Part shown: positions 1 through 11,384 of the stretch, piece by piece | Numbering within the stretch: the first letter of the stretch is position 1 | Layout: every line of letters starts with the position of its first letter | Assembly: GCF_016920785.2 (NCBI RefSeq) | Contig: NW_024609857.1 | Coordinates: 71,794,252-71,858,251 of the forward strand | Length of the DNA stretch: 64,000 bases | Origin: Ixodes scapularis | Lineage: Eukaryota; Arthropoda; Arachnida; Ixodida; Ixodidae | Reading direction: 5' to 3' | Notes under the pieces: generated by a model | Database searches by the model: none | The model's input: the letters and a program-made list of their open reading frames with translations, nothing else | What the model was told of the DNA's origin: nothing | Made by a program: the position numbers and the translations under genes

Positions 1-560
1 CTGGGCCTTGGGGCACACCACAGTTTGATAGGAAATTTGACGACTCGCCATATGATAGGTGGACAGTGAAAGTTCTGTCGGTAATGAAAGCGCGGACAGA
101 ATTTATGACACGAGGTGGGAGGCCGAGGACCACCATTGCCTCCAACAGTGGGGCGTGAGCGATATTGTCATAGGCCTTTGATATGTCAGTAGCTACAACT
201 GTGCGAACCAAGTGGCTATACGGTGACAGATGTACGACTTCCTTTGCAAGGCGGTCGAGGCCATCTTCCGTTCCGAGATGTTACCGGAATCCAATTTGGT
301 TGGGGTGATAGAGACAGTGGGCCTCCAGGCACCAAGAGATACGTTTAGCCATCATCCGCTCATAGATTTTGCAGATGGTGGGAGTCAGTGATATAGGCCG
401 CAGAGCTATGAGGCCGGTCGGTGCCTTGCCCGGTTTTGGAATCGGCACTACAATCGAGTGTTTCCATGATATGGGGAGCTCGCCGGCTTCCCAGATCTTA
501 TTGATGATAGCTACTTGCAAAACAAACGCAAACACATCGAGGTGTTTTACTTCAGACTAA
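1..560 (-). pseudogene. Non-LTR retrotransposon reverse-transcriptase fragment
   Basis: Read on the minus strand, this stretch encodes RT motifs in one frame: a VVPIPKPGK block, RPISLTPTICKIYERMM, NQIGFR, then DISKAYDN, and finally NCGVPQGP at the window edge. An in-frame TAA directly after NQIGFR (near 280) breaks the frame, so this copy is dead. The catalytic YADD box would lie to the left of the window. Upstream of about 560 the similarity stops abruptly, which suggests a truncated insertion. The motif style fits RNase H-bearing I/R1-type LINEs, but the clade cannot be fixed from this piece. Confidence 0.85.
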
Positions 561-579
561 AGCCCCTTCATGTTTTAAA

Positions 580-772
580 AGTTGCGCGAGGTGCGTCGAT
601 GCACGAGGCACGTGTGACGTGCAGCCCTTGAGAAGATCATGGCAGCACAGCGCAGCGCTGAGCTAGATTTCAGACGCCATGTTCTTGCAAGAAGTGGCGC
701 ACGGCACGCGTGTCTCGAGCATTTCCACAACAATGAATGGCACCATTTTTCCCTGGATAGAGGGGCTTTACT
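580..772. repeat. Dispersed repeat, copy 1
   Basis: Shares an ordered set of blocks with 1195-1372: ACGTGCAGCCCTTG, then ATGGCRGCACAG, then TTTCCACAACAATGAATG, then GATAGAGGGGCTTTA. It is a dispersed non-coding repeat whose ends I could not fix. A more distant relative lies at 62990-63185. Confidence 0.6.
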
Positions 773-1194
773 CCACACCTCCGGGGAGCGGGTTTGCAAA
801 CCAGTATTCAGACGAAGAGCAGGCCGATATAGGACATAGGAAGTGCAAACCTGCCGCTTTATTTCTATTTTTTTTTTTTTTTTTGTAGCTTTAAATTACG
901 CTCTAAAAATATTCTTTTTTTTTTTTTTGCAAAACAACGATTGTTTGTTAAATGTGGGTGTCCAAACGGCCGCAACGCCGCACCCTGTACTTTAGATAAT
1001 TTCAAACGTGGTTGAAACTTCGAGTTCAATCGGAGATCAGAGCTTATTCTACGTTATGTAAGCCACTATAATCTACGTTTCTATTGGCTCGTGTCTCGCG
1101 CCGCCCGTTGGCCGCTTTCGGCAGCGGCGGACGCAGAGCGAAGAAGATCTAGCTCGAGATCGGCGCCGAACAGCCCGTGGCCCGAGCCCACCTC

Positions 1195-1372
1195 GATGGT
1201 GCTGCACAAGGAACGCTGCACGAGACACGTGCAACGTGCAGCCCTTGGGAAGGTCATGGCGGCACAGTGCAGTACTGATACCGTGTACTAGAATAGTGGC
1301 GCGCGGCACGTGCCTCGAGCGTTTCCACAACAATGAATGCCGCAACTTTTCCCAGGATAGAGGGGCTTTATG
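1195..1372. repeat. Dispersed repeat, copy 2
   Basis: Second copy of the repeat at 580-772, in the same orientation and with the same block order. Short ORFs across both copies overlap in several frames and show no family resemblance, so I treat the region as non-coding. Confidence 0.6.
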
Positions 1373-2041
1373 ATAACGACGGCCGTCACCGTCTTTCTCC
1401 TAACAATAAAACAATACCCTCACTCCCCTTTCAAAACATATGGCTTTACCTAAACACGCGTTTAAAAACTGGACGTTATATTTTTACAATCTAATTTCAA
1501 AAGCAACCGTGATCGTGAGCAGAGAGAATCCTATCTTATTTACAAATTTAATTCAATCCGATCCGGGATTAGTAAAGATCCCGGTATAATGTCATCTATG
1601 CTTGGAATCAACCTCGATCCGCCTGTAGCTGTACAACCCTTTACAACCCTTTCATTTTCCAGTGTACCTTTCTGCATTACCTGTCGACGAGTCAACGCTT
1701 CATGACCTTCGACAGGCATTTTCCACCTGTTGCTCATGCTACATGCTTTAAAACACCAACAACGCTTCGAAGTTCATTACTTTATACCAGAGGTCGCCAG
1801 GCTGACCCGGTCTAAGAGCCGAGAACCACGAAACTTCCAAGAGCCGCGGGGGGGAGGACAAACTTTTGTCTTGAGGAATAAACCAATACTAGAGCTACTT
1901 TCAATCTATCCGAGTCAAAAGCAGTCCAACTGTACGTAATGTAGCAGTAGCAAAAGACTACCCAACCGCAACCTGCCTTTCGATTTAAAACGCGTTTTAT
2001 TCCTTTTTGGGGGGAAGTGCTCGTCTGACCGGGAGGGAAAA

Positions 2042-2066
2042 GAGGGGGGGGGGGGGGGGGGGGGGG
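2042..2066 (+). repeat. G homopolymer tract
   Basis: A near-uninterrupted G run of about 25 bases. Similar G/C runs recur at 12059-12084, 15907-15952, 27370-27545 and 37166-37196. At two of those places they belong to a small hAT-like MITE. Here no borders were found. Confidence 0.8.
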
Positions 2067-2132
2067 AGTAGAGGAGGGAGCCGCGAGCCGCAGCTTGGCC
2101 ACCCCTGCTTTATACCCTTCGGCCGCCCATAC

Positions 2133-2135
<3 letters not shown>

Positions 2136-2182
<47 letters not shown>
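2136..2182 (+). repeat. (TA)n(TG)n microsatellite
   Basis: A compound dinucleotide microsatellite. It directly abuts the inverted repeat at 2183-2298. A pure (AT)n tract follows at 2343-2366. Confidence 0.95.
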
Positions 2183-2184
<2 letters not shown>

Positions 2185-2298
2185 AAAGATGCGTACTGTC
2201 GGAATTACTAATACGAAGCTGATGAAGAGCGGTCCCCGCTCGAAACGTCGTAAGAAACTTCCGATTATATAGTAACTCCGACAGTACGCATCTTTGAC
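2183..2298 (+). other. Stem-loop with hammerhead-like core, possible Penelope 3' tail
   Basis: A perfect 21-bp inverted repeat (starting TCAAAGATGCGTACTGTCGG at 2183, mirrored at 2278-2298) encloses a core with CTGATGA, a perfect 6-bp helix GAGCGG/CCGCTC with a 3-base loop, and GAAAC. CTGATGA...GAAA is the hammerhead-ribozyme catalytic core, and such ribozymes are reported from Penelope-like retroelements. TTACTA/TAGTAA extends the outer helix. I could not place a canonical stem III and cleavage triplet, so activity is uncertain. The same bases read as peptide ADEERSPLETS followed by a stop, so a retroelement protein tail is an alternative. Confidence 0.4.
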
Positions 2299-2394
2299 TT
2301 ATTCACTTTTCCCGGTTCATTGTTTTATATTTACCTTACTTCATATATATATATATATATATATATCCTTCAGGCAAAAAAGGTCGAATTTTTA

Positions 2395-3040
2395 ATTTCG
2401 TTTAAGAAACTATATGTTATGGCGTCGTCTTTAAAAACGCAGTAGCCACAAACCGCAATTTCGTCGGATTTTTTGTTCTCGACTTACGAATTTTAAAAGA
2501 GGCCGCGGCGGAAAGCAGTGTTTTTCACATCCGTCGAGGGTCGGATGATTCGCTCGATCTCCTGGCGTGGATTGTGAGTCCACATTATATTAACTTTCTG
2601 TCAAGCACTCTGTGAGTATAGGTAAAAGGCTCTAATGCCATGAATTAATTTTAAACGTTTTGCTTCTTTTCTGTAAAAATGTCAAAAACGTTCGCTCGGT
2701 TAATTGTTGACGAACTTTGACAATTATATACTTGCGATCTACTTGGGTTACATCGATATTTTTATTTCTATGGAGAGCCCAAAACACGCTCTTTATATAT
2801 ATCGTAAAATGACTCAGCTGTACAAAATATCCTTTGCAGGACGGTTACGTTAATGTTATGCGAAAACCAAAAAGTACCACTTTTCAAATCGATTTTCTCA
2901 AAAAACACATTTTTAATTTTTTTAATATTTTTGTTAAAATGTAGATATGATAGTTGCTGACTCAAAAAGGAAGTCCAGAAAGTGTTATTTTGTTTGTATG
3001 TTCTATGTTTCAGCCTTAATATCGGAAAAAGACGTCTTCG
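2395..3040 (+). repeat. Long inverted repeat, arm 1
   Basis: Aligns in inverted orientation with 6885-7535. Shared blocks on this strand include GCAGTAGCCACAAACCGCAA, GTTCTCGACTTACG, GGTAAAAGGCTCTA, AATGTTATGCGAAAACC and TTTTGTTTGTATGTTCTAT. Arm 2 continues directly into the palindrome at 7542-8126, so this looks like two head-to-head copies of one foldback-like, AT-rich element. No coding is recognised. Confidence 0.75.
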
Positions 3041-4014
3041 TTTTGCAAGACCTAAGTCAGACATGGCGACCCGTGCGTTTCTATGAATTGCGAAAAAGTT
3101 TTCTCGAATTTTTGTCTGCGTTTTGTAATCAATTAAAACGCAATTTGGGGTATCGAATAGTTATTTATGTTTTGATAAGAGAGGGAAACCACGAGAAACA
3201 TATCAAATCAGCAGGCCTAACACACATTCAATAACGAAGAGGCATAGACGTTGTATTGTTTCGATTTATAAAACTTTCACTGTAAACTTGCATGACTAGC
3301 TATTAGCTGTCATAGTACTAAAACATAGAAAGTCACCACATCATCGATATATTATATACATTTTTTCTGAAACCAAACGCTAGGGTTAGTTCACCGCACA
3401 TCGCACAGATCACCTTTCACTTCCGTAATGCACAAAAGTGAAGACACAGAAACGGTCCGAAACACACGGAGAGATTGTCACGGAGACGGGTAGGGAATAA
3501 AAATAAATAAATAAGAATTATATTACCCAACTCCGATCTTAACGAAAATTGCGTTAAAAAAAAAAATAAAAGATTTAGGTTCGAGTGGTGCAGGGCGATG
3601 GGTCCACGGCTGGTGGAGAGTCAGACAAAGAAGTCAACGACACGTAAAGGTAATAAAAAAATAATAAAAAAATTTAATCAAGACGGAAAAACTCAGCCAC
3701 ACACTGCAAGAACAAACACCAACTCCTCCGGGCATTCCCTGAACGGGACACAACCAAATGCGTGCGAACACGCTCTCTACAGCACTGTCAGGCCGCTACG
3801 CCATGACGAAATAAACCCAACAACTAAACAATGATAACAAACAGTTAGTAAGAAAACATTTTTAAAAAAAGTTCAGCAGAACCGCACCCGAGAAACAAAG
3901 TTCAGCAAGGCGAAGAAACACACGAAAAAAAAAAAAAAAAAAGTTTTAACTGACCGACGCCGAGTCCAGTCCCACGACACTGAAGCCTGGCAGGATGACG
4001 GCGTCCAGATGATG
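3041..4014. other. No gene seen; AT-rich spacer
   Basis: Nothing coding is recognised. A short run GGAATAAAAATAAATAAATAAG at 3495-3516 resembles the polyadenylation signal and tail of a LINE or SINE on the + strand. Otherwise I see A-rich tracts only. Confidence 0.5.
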
Positions 4015-4015
4015 T

Positions 4016-4102
4016 TCGAATCTATTCTTCACTCTGTTCCGCACAGCCACGACGGCTGTGCTGAACAGTGGCTGTGCGGAACAAAGTGAAGAGTAGATTC
4101 GA
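4016..4102. repeat. 35-bp-arm hairpin
   Basis: The arms 4016-4050 and 4068-4102 are reverse complements with two mismatches around a 17-base loop. Each arm contains GTTCCGCACAGCCAC or its complement. The size resembles a small-RNA precursor, but it may equally be the tip of a foldback repeat. Confidence 0.75.
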
Positions 4103-4830
4103 GCAGCGATGCTCTAGAAGGTAACCGAGACGTAACATGCCTCGAGCTTCATATCGGAAGAGGAGCTTTCGAGGTAGTTACTGCAGTTACTCAAACTTTC
4201 TCTTTCCCCTTCCCTTTTCAAAAGAACACCTCAGCCGGCGCTAACTTTTGATCTCGGGAGAAGACCACTCTTCACAAACGGTTATAGTTGACAAGGAGGC
4301 TGACTTCGACCCAACTAGTCTCCGGACAGAATCAACACAAATATATCTACCAACACGCTCGTTTTTAATCTTAGTCTCCGGACTTTGCTGTCTCCAAAAG
4401 AGATCACCTTTCGGTGCTATCGGATCTCCGCTGAGGGAGATAGAGCACGGCAGTTTTAAGGATAGGGCGCTCGAAGCTTGGGCAAATACGCGGTATCGTT
4501 TCACGCGTGCACGAATGACTGGTTTCAAAATTTCCCCGCATCCCTAACAAAACCGGCCCATCTTCGTTCGTGCGTCTGCGGGATGTTTGTCCCGCGCCGC
4601 CGGTTTCAGCGCGCACGCGGCGTTGTTTTGGCCGACAGAACTGTTGTTGACCGTCGATATTGTAAGGCCGTGGTGTCCTCATTCTCCCAGACAACAGTTC
4701 CTTTGCTTTCGACTGACTGACTCCTCCAGGGTGGCCGTCACTATTCGCCGTGTCAACGACACATTCGTACCATTTCACTCCTCGTGACACAGGGTGCGCT
4801 GCTCGCTTTACTGTCACGGGCCGTCCTATC
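4103..4830. other. No gene seen
   Basis: Several overlapping ORFs of 60-140 codons occur on both strands, but none matches a family I know. They look like GC-driven chance ORFs within a repeat. No splice-framed coding segment was found. Confidence 0.4.
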
Positions 4831-4894
4831 TAAAGCGCGATCCAAACCAACGCTTCTTTTTGCGCCTGTAGGTCGTGCGGCTGCGGATGTGACG
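4831..4894 (+). repeat. Perfect 64-bp inverted repeat, left arm
   Basis: Exact reverse complement of 6480-6543. Both arms contain CCAAACCAACGCTTC or its complement. The pair straddles the hAT insertion at 5021-6193, so the host sequence was an older inverted-repeat element. Confidence 0.9.
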
Positions 4895-5020
4895 CATTTC
4901 GTGGCGTTTTTGCTGTTTCCGGGCGCGCTCTCTGAGTCAGAACCGTGCGCTTTGCTTTGGACGGGCGAAACTTCGGGCGAGCGCGCACGCAGGCACGAGC
5001 GCACAAGCAAAGTGCAACTG

Positions 5021-6193
5021 CAGTGTTGCCAGACGGAGAAAAAAAAAGTCAGCAGATTGATCCCCAAAAAGTTAGTAGATTTGCACAAAAATCAGTAGAT
5101 TCTACGAAATATGTGTTTTGCCATGTTTTGCTATTTCCATTAATACACACTTCGAAGAAATAGTATAAAGTGACATAGAACATAGTAATAAACACAAATA
5201 AAATTGAAAAAAAAACAAGACCAGTTCTGGAGTAATTGTTTGTGAAGGACAAATTAAAATGGCACCATAAATGTTTCTTTTTTTATTAATCATTATTGAC
5301 TATTTCGAAGATTATTCTTTGAAATCGAGACTGAGCCACTTTTGGCCTCAACGGATGAGGGCGACAGTGCGCCATCCACCTGTCGCTATTATTAAAACGA
5401 AACCCAAACAAGACGTTCCGGCAAGTGCGCGCGTACATGTCCAATGTAAGTCCTCTGCCAGCTGCCATCTTTCCTTACTGGGCTGCGGAAGGTTTTTGAA
5501 GCAACGCTGTCGGCGCGGAGCACTGTTGAGGCTACGCGTCGTCTGCTACGGGCTTATTTCTTTTTTGCCTGACCCAAAGTTTGCGTTCAAACATGGAGAA
5601 CTTAATTCGTTAGCTTTTTAAGCCACCGAGGAATAAAATTATATAATTTTCTTGCCACAACCTGCCAAATAAAAGTAAATAAGTGAAATTTGGATGTTGA
5701 TCCCATGCATTCCGCCGGGCGAATGAATGAAAATGGCGGCCCTCTCCGCTCAACTCGAAGCAGCCAGAGTTCAGGCGCATGCGCTCACACCTCTCGCTCT
5801 GCGCCGCGGGCTGATTGGCTCACTCGGGGGAGGGACATTACGGCGAGATCATAGACTGGACAAACTCTCTCCATATATGGCTCTGGCCCAGATGTCACCG
5901 TCGAATCTGCCGAATCTGCTGAACCTGCTCTGGGTAAATAGATATATGAATATACGGCTACATTACTCGAATAGGACGGGCTTCTGGGCCATGTAGCCAG
6001 TGCTTCTTTTTTAATTCTGGGACAATATGAGTTTCCTTTGATGACCGACACTGGCAACTGAAGGGGCCAAATAATAAAATTTTAATATCGTTACTAAAAA
6101 AAAGTCAGTAGATTTTCTTGTTTTTCAGTGAATCAGTAGACCCGGAACGAAATCAGTATATCTACTGATAAATCAGTAGACCTGGCAACACTG
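5021..6193. mobile_element. Non-autonomous hAT element, 1,173 bp
   Basis: Bordered by an exact 8-bp duplication, TGCAACTG, at 5013-5020 and 6194-6201. The ends are CAGTGTTGCCAG and its complement, a typical hAT terminus. Subterminal AGTAGATTT/GTCAGTAGATT motifs recur near both ends. No transposase remains. It sits inside the inverted repeat whose arms are at 4831-4894 and 6480-6543. Confidence 0.9.
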
Positions 6194-6479
6194 TGCAACT
6201 GCGACAGACTGGCCGGCCAGACGGCGAGAGAAAGAGAGAGAGAGAGATCGCGTTGTCATGTTGGAAGAGAATAAAAGGGGGGGTGGGGGAGGAGAGGGCA
6301 GCCAGACGGCGAGAAACGCGGAGCCGGAACTAGCTTGCCCTCCACCGATTGGCCGGGACACAGGAGCGCCCTACTACGTCACCGCGCGTTTTTGTGCGCG
6401 TTGAGACGAAGTTGAAATTATCCAACTTTCTTGTGCGCGCCCGGAAGGAGCGAAGAAGCGGCGCGACGTCACAAAAATA

Positions 6480-6543
6480 CGTCACATCCGCAGCCGCACG
6501 ACCTACAGGCGCAAAAAGAAGCGTTGGTTTGGATCGCGCTTTA
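6480..6543 (-). repeat. Perfect 64-bp inverted repeat, right arm
   Basis: Partner of 4831-4894 in the opposite orientation, with no mismatch found over 64 bases. The GC-rich DNA between 6202 and 6470 has a short (GA)n run and a G tract but no recognisable gene. Confidence 0.9.
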
Positions 6544-6884
6544 CACAACCAGCGCAAAAGGTCGTGGTCATCTGTTGGTTCCGAAAGGGCGGGACGTTCA
6601 AATTGTAGTCCAATGAAGGCCCCGAATCAATACGACGTGTGCCGATTTCTACACATTAAATATTTATGATGCCTGCTGGACCGTTAAGAAGTGTTGCTTT
6701 CTCTTTTGAAATCCTCCGATGTAGCTTGTCGCCCATCATAAAATTTAAATGATCAATAAATATAACAGGGTGGAACTACTGTATTTCATTTGTATGTGGG
6801 AACGTTGAAGAAAGGTAAAAAATATTTCCAAGTTTGTGAGGACGCGTAATTCGCAAGTCCGTTTCGAGCCTTAAAAACACGTTT

Positions 6885-7535
6885 TTGCACGATATTGATG
6901 CTTAAATATAGAACATACAAACAAAATACACACTTTCTCGACTTGCTTTTCGAGTAGACAACTATCATATCTGCATTTGAACAAAAAATAAAAAAAATAA
7001 AAAAATGGGTTTTTTGAGAAAATCGATTTCAAATTTGGTACTTTTTGGTTTTCGCATAACATTAACGTAAACGTGCCGCCAATGGAATTTCATGCAGCTA
7101 AGTGGTTTTATAATATATATAAAGAGCGTGTTTTGGGCTTTCCATAGACATAAAAGTTATTGACGTAACCTAAGTAAATCGCCAGTATTTAATTGCCAAA
7201 GTTCGTCAACAATTAACCAAGGGGGCGTTTCTGACATTTTTACAGAAAAAAAAAAAAAAAGAAAAGCGCCTAAAATTATTTTATGGTACTAGAGCCTTTT
7301 ACCTGTGCTCACTGAGTGCTTGAGAAAAGTTAATGTAATGTGGACTGAAAATCCACGCCGGGAGATCGAGCGAAACATCCGACCCACGACGGATATGAAG
7401 AGCACTGCTTTCCGCCCGCGACCTTCTTTAAAATGCGTAAGTCGAGAACGAAAAATCCGACGAACTTGCGGTTTGTGGCTACTGCATTTTTAGAGACGAC
7501 GCCACAACATATATTTTTTTCAACGAAATTAAAAA
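6885..7535 (-). repeat. Long inverted repeat, arm 2
   Basis: Inverted homologue of 2395-3040, with block order conserved over about 650 bp but many point differences and small indels. It runs straight into the 7542-8126 palindrome, which indicates that the complete element had a palindromic centre. Confidence 0.75.
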
Positions 7536-7541
7536 TAAAAT

Positions 7542-8126
7542 CCGTGAAAGTTATACTCATGTCGTTTGTGGAGTTGAGTTATACGGCCACTGGGACATAT
7601 TATAGGGGGCTAATTGTGACGATCAGTCGGCTTATTAAATAAAATTCGTTAATTAACTTTTTAATTCATGAAAATAGACATATAGTTTCAATTAGAAACT
7701 TGTTCAGCGTCATCGAAAACCCCAAAATCAGTCATTTTCAGGAAGACTTTGAGCGCGTGAGAAGCGTAGTAGTGCACTAAAGTTACCACTCGTGGAGCAG
7801 GTACAAGGTTGGAGCTAGATAAGAGACGGAAAAATCGCTCGGGCGCCTTATCGCAACCTCTAGCTTTGTACCTGCTCCACGAGCGGTAACTTCAGTGCAC
7901 TAATACGCTTCTCACGCACTCAAAGTCTTTCTGAAATAGATGGATTTAATGGTTTTCAATGACGCTGAGCAAGTTTCTAATTGGAACCATATGTATATTT
8001 TAATTAAAAAGTTAATTTACGAATTTTAATTGATTAGCCGACCGATTGTTACGATTAGCCTCCTATTATATGTCCCCCTGGCCGCATAACTTACCTCCAC
8101 AAGCGGCATAAGTGTAACTTTCACGG
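7542..8126. repeat. 585-bp imperfect palindrome
   Basis: The arms 7542-7818 and 7859-8126 mirror each other around a short centre near 7835. Matching blocks include CCGTGAAAGTTA/TAACTTTCACGG, GTGAGAAGCGTAGTAGTGCAC and GAGCAGGTACAA with their complements on the other side. It would form a long hairpin and is probably the core of a foldback-type transposon. There is no coding content. Confidence 0.85.
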
Positions 8127-8640
8127 CTTTTTTTAAACCCAAATCTGTTAAGCTTAGAAAAACACCTTATATATATATAAATGTTTGTGAAAATCGACCA
8201 CGCATTTTCTCCCATGAAGCCGATTTTTCAAGAAATACAAAACTCAAAATATTATTAAAATAAAAAAGGGCCACAACATGCAAAGCTAACACTCTCTATC
8301 TGCACATCTTAAATTGTTTTAAACATGTCGGTCCAACCCTAAGCTCTGCTCATTAGTACCACCAAATCATGTACGGCCGAAAACGCTCTTTTTGACATGT
8401 TCCCACCGAGCTAAATTTCTAGTTTAATCATACTTTGTTTATACCAAGATAAATACCATTTTCTTCTCTCTGCCGTTGTGTATTTAAAATATTTTCAGGG
8501 AGCGAAAAAGCATTATAGCACTGATTAAAACTCCGGCTTTTATCGCCATTTTTATGGCTGCCATGGGGTCTCAGCCCTATTGGAGCAGTTCTCTGCTGAC
8601 ACGGCTGTCGTACATGGATGTTTCTGCCCACTGCTTGCAG
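8127..8640. other. AT-rich sequence upstream of first visible DXO exon
   Basis: Presumed intron. The last 40 bases hold a plausible branch/polypyrimidine region and the CTTGCAG acceptor at 8634-8640. No exon for the DXO N-terminus was found here or further left. Confidence 0.5.
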
Positions 8641-8870
8641 GGAGAGTCTGGGTGTAGACTTTGTCTGCAAGCGAGGCCTACTCTCTCGGTTGGCTCGCAC
8701 ACCGTACAAGACCTACGACAAATGGCTGTTTTCTGCCACGCTCTTCAGGGGCACCATCTACTTGTGCGAGGTCACGAGCGAATCTCGAGCAGCTTGGGAG
8801 ACTGAGAATTCCGAGGCCGTACGGCAGGCGGAGTTTTGGGGCCACAAGTTCAAGAAGTTGATGGCGTCCG
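8641..8870 (+). CDS. DXO: DXO-like coding exon with motifs I and II
   Basis: The acceptor CTTGCAG ends at 8640 and the donor GTGGGT starts at 8871. One base completes a split codon, then the frame reads ESLGVDFVCKRGLLSRL, followed by TPYKTYDKW, FRGTIYLCEV and FWGHKFKKLM. This corresponds to the family region from the motif I Arg-Gly to motif II. Motif II (G-hydrophobic-x-hydrophobic-E) ends in Lys here. The exon ends in phase 1, matching the next acceptor. A 2.2-kb hAT element sits only 84 bp past the donor. Confidence 0.87.
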
Positions 8871-8954
8871 GTGGGTGCTGCCCTTTGCTTTTCTGGACTC
8901 CGTGCGTGTTTTGGAAAACGAACTTCTACCGCGTCGAATACGCGTACGCACAAG

Positions 8955-11126
8955 CAGACTTGTACACGTTACTGAAATATAGTAAAGAATTACATTTACA
9001 ATTACTCAAGGCTAAATTGTAATTTATTACAATCACAATTACTCTTCAATAAAAGTAAGTGACCGTTACCTCAAAAAGTAATCCGTTACTTTCGTGGCGT
9101 TACTTCCAACATTATTGCCCTCAAGTAAGAAACGAAGGGAAGAGGGTTATTCAAGTTATTCTTGTTGCAACCTGTTCAATTTAATGACCTTGAGTATTTT
9201 GAGCAACAGCTGACTCTCGAAAGTATTTTCAGACATTTTGCGTTATTTATTACTCAATGTGTCGACCGCTACGCTACAAACCCTTTGAACTGAAGCACTG
9301 CAAGGGAGTGCGGTATTGTGCCTCACGAATGCTTTATACTCTGCATTGAGATTTCTCAGTGAAGCAATGGAAGTACTATTTACCCCGAAAATAGAGCAAA
9401 GCTTCCTTGTTGCAGCCGTTGCCTGATATTCGAAAGTTTTAGTAGATCGTTCCAGTACCTCCTATACCCTCTGATAACGATATGATGAGTGCGCAAAGGC
9501 GGCGGCGGAGTATCGGATATCGTTATCGAACTCATTGGGACAATCTACTAAAAATTTCCATTGTCGAAATCGCGAAGCTGTACAAGTCATCATACATCTC
9601 GCCAATACTAAAATAAGAATTATGTCCATCTTACTATACCGGCATATATTGCCAGACAATAGCAAAACATAGTTGTAACAGTAAAGTGATAATTCAATAA
9701 TATATAAGGTTTGGTTCGATATTCTTCTTCCTTTGGTTCTGAACAGGTCGAGCGTCGGTTGAGACGTTGGTGAATAAAAAAAAAAAAAAACTTTCCAGGA
9801 AATAAATATAAGTAATAAAAAAAGACTCATAACAGCAATTAGGACGGCGGTTAAAACAGGTAATTGTAAACGCACGTTTGCCGTGTGTACCTTTCTTGGT
9901 GCCGTTCAAAAACGCATGGAGCACGGACCGACTGCAGTTTACTCCGGTGTTCTCCAGATAGACGTGCGCTGACGCCACGGGCAGCGAAGGGCAGAGTACT
10001 AAGTAATCCGCGCTATGGCCACACTCACGAGTTTCACTCTCTCCTCAATCCAGAATATCAAGTCTACGTCAGCCACCATTATGTTTTATTTGTAAAAATA
10101 TCTGCTTCAGGTAAGCTGCGTCCTGCTGGGGTCAGTACAGGAAGATGAAGAAAGGAAGACTATTACCATTTTTGAAGTGCTCGCAAAAAGCTGACTCACA
10201 AAAAGGGTGACTGAGATGCAGATAACCTGGCTGGAATTCATAAATAAGGTGGGCTAACCCTAGAAGTTGGACCACGAAAAAGTAACTAGCTTTTAAAACA
10301 GGGTCGAATAATGTGAAAGAAACAGAAAAAAAACATCCTGTTTTGTAAGAGAAGATGATAAGTGTTTATAATGCAATTAAATGCAAAGGTGCAAGCGAGC
10401 CGCAGCGAACGAGCATGCATGCTTGTGGCAATAACACCTTCGCATATTATCACATCTCTTTTAGTGTATTTTAGGGTAGACGGAGCGTTGTCTCGTGTTG
10501 TGACATTATGAAAAGGGTCGTCGTCACTATAACCGAAAAGGACATTGTTAATTATTGTCTGTGCACTTACCGCCTCGAGCTTTTCGACGAGGCATACAAT
10601 CACTTGGTGCCCTCTCCCCCCCCCCCCCCCCCCCCCCCCCCGTCGATTGCAAAAAAAAAAAAAAGGATTAAAAAGGCGGATACAACTTGCCCCCCTTTCC
10701 CCCCCCCCCTCTTTTGTTTTTCTTTTTGTAAAAATGTTCATTTGGATTTTTTGGCATTGTTGTTAGGGTCTAAAAAATATATAATGAGAGGCTTGGTGTT
10801 GCAAAAAAAAAGGCTTTGCGGAACTGAACAGTGCCAAGCCTACCTTTGCGCTGGTCAATTCGCGCGATAGTGTGACGCGCTCAACTTGACCCCCCCCCCC
10901 CCCCAAAAAAAAAAAAAAAAAAATTTAGAAAGGGAGGGGGAGGGGGGGGGGTTGGTTCTGAAAAAAAAAATTTAACGGATTGCAAGGAATCCGTTACGCA
11001 AAAAATGTAAGGGAATTACTTTAAAATTACTCTAGAAAATATGTAATTAATCCGTTACTAAATTACTGATAATTGTAAAGGCTTACAATTAATTTTGTTA
11101 CTTGTAACGGATTACGTACAAGTCTG
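8955..11126. mobile_element. hAT-type element, 2,172 bp, in DXO intron 1
   Basis: An exact 8-bp duplication, CGCACAAG, lies at 8947-8954 and 11127-11134. The ends are CAGACTTGTAC and its complement. Both termini carry repeated ATTAC/GTAAC motifs (for example 8971-9105 and 10990-11110), the subterminal repeats expected of hAT elements. The interior contains C runs at 10617-10640 and 10892-10904, A runs, and no transposase I can recognise. It is probably non-autonomous and may contain nested insertions. Confidence 0.85.
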
Positions 11127-11384
11127 CGCACAAGCCTGTCGTCCCAAACATTAAATATACCCTTGTTTTATCGATGTTCATATATGTCAATGATAGAAAC
11201 AGCTATTGCAATTAACGAGAAAATACTAAACGCTGAACAAACAAGAACAAGGTATATTGCCCTAAAATGTTGAATTCTCTAGCGCCAATGAGTATGAATT
11301 GCCGTAGCAGTGTTCCATTGCAATATGATGGCACAGTCACATTCATCTCTGCCCATTTATATTTAAATGAACATCGTGCGGTCG

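Noticed and set aside
1812..2186. 124-codon minus-strand ORF starting with a His-Thr repeat
   Set aside because: It is created by the (TG)n microsatellite and G runs; no domain.
4404..5098. Overlapping ORFs on both strands
   Set aside because: They run through the inverted repeat and across the hAT border, so they cannot be a conserved gene.
1..8640. Search for the missing N-terminal DXO exons
   Set aside because: No plus-strand segment with splice borders matches the expected N-terminal region; the region is occupied by repeats, so the exons are probably outside the window.
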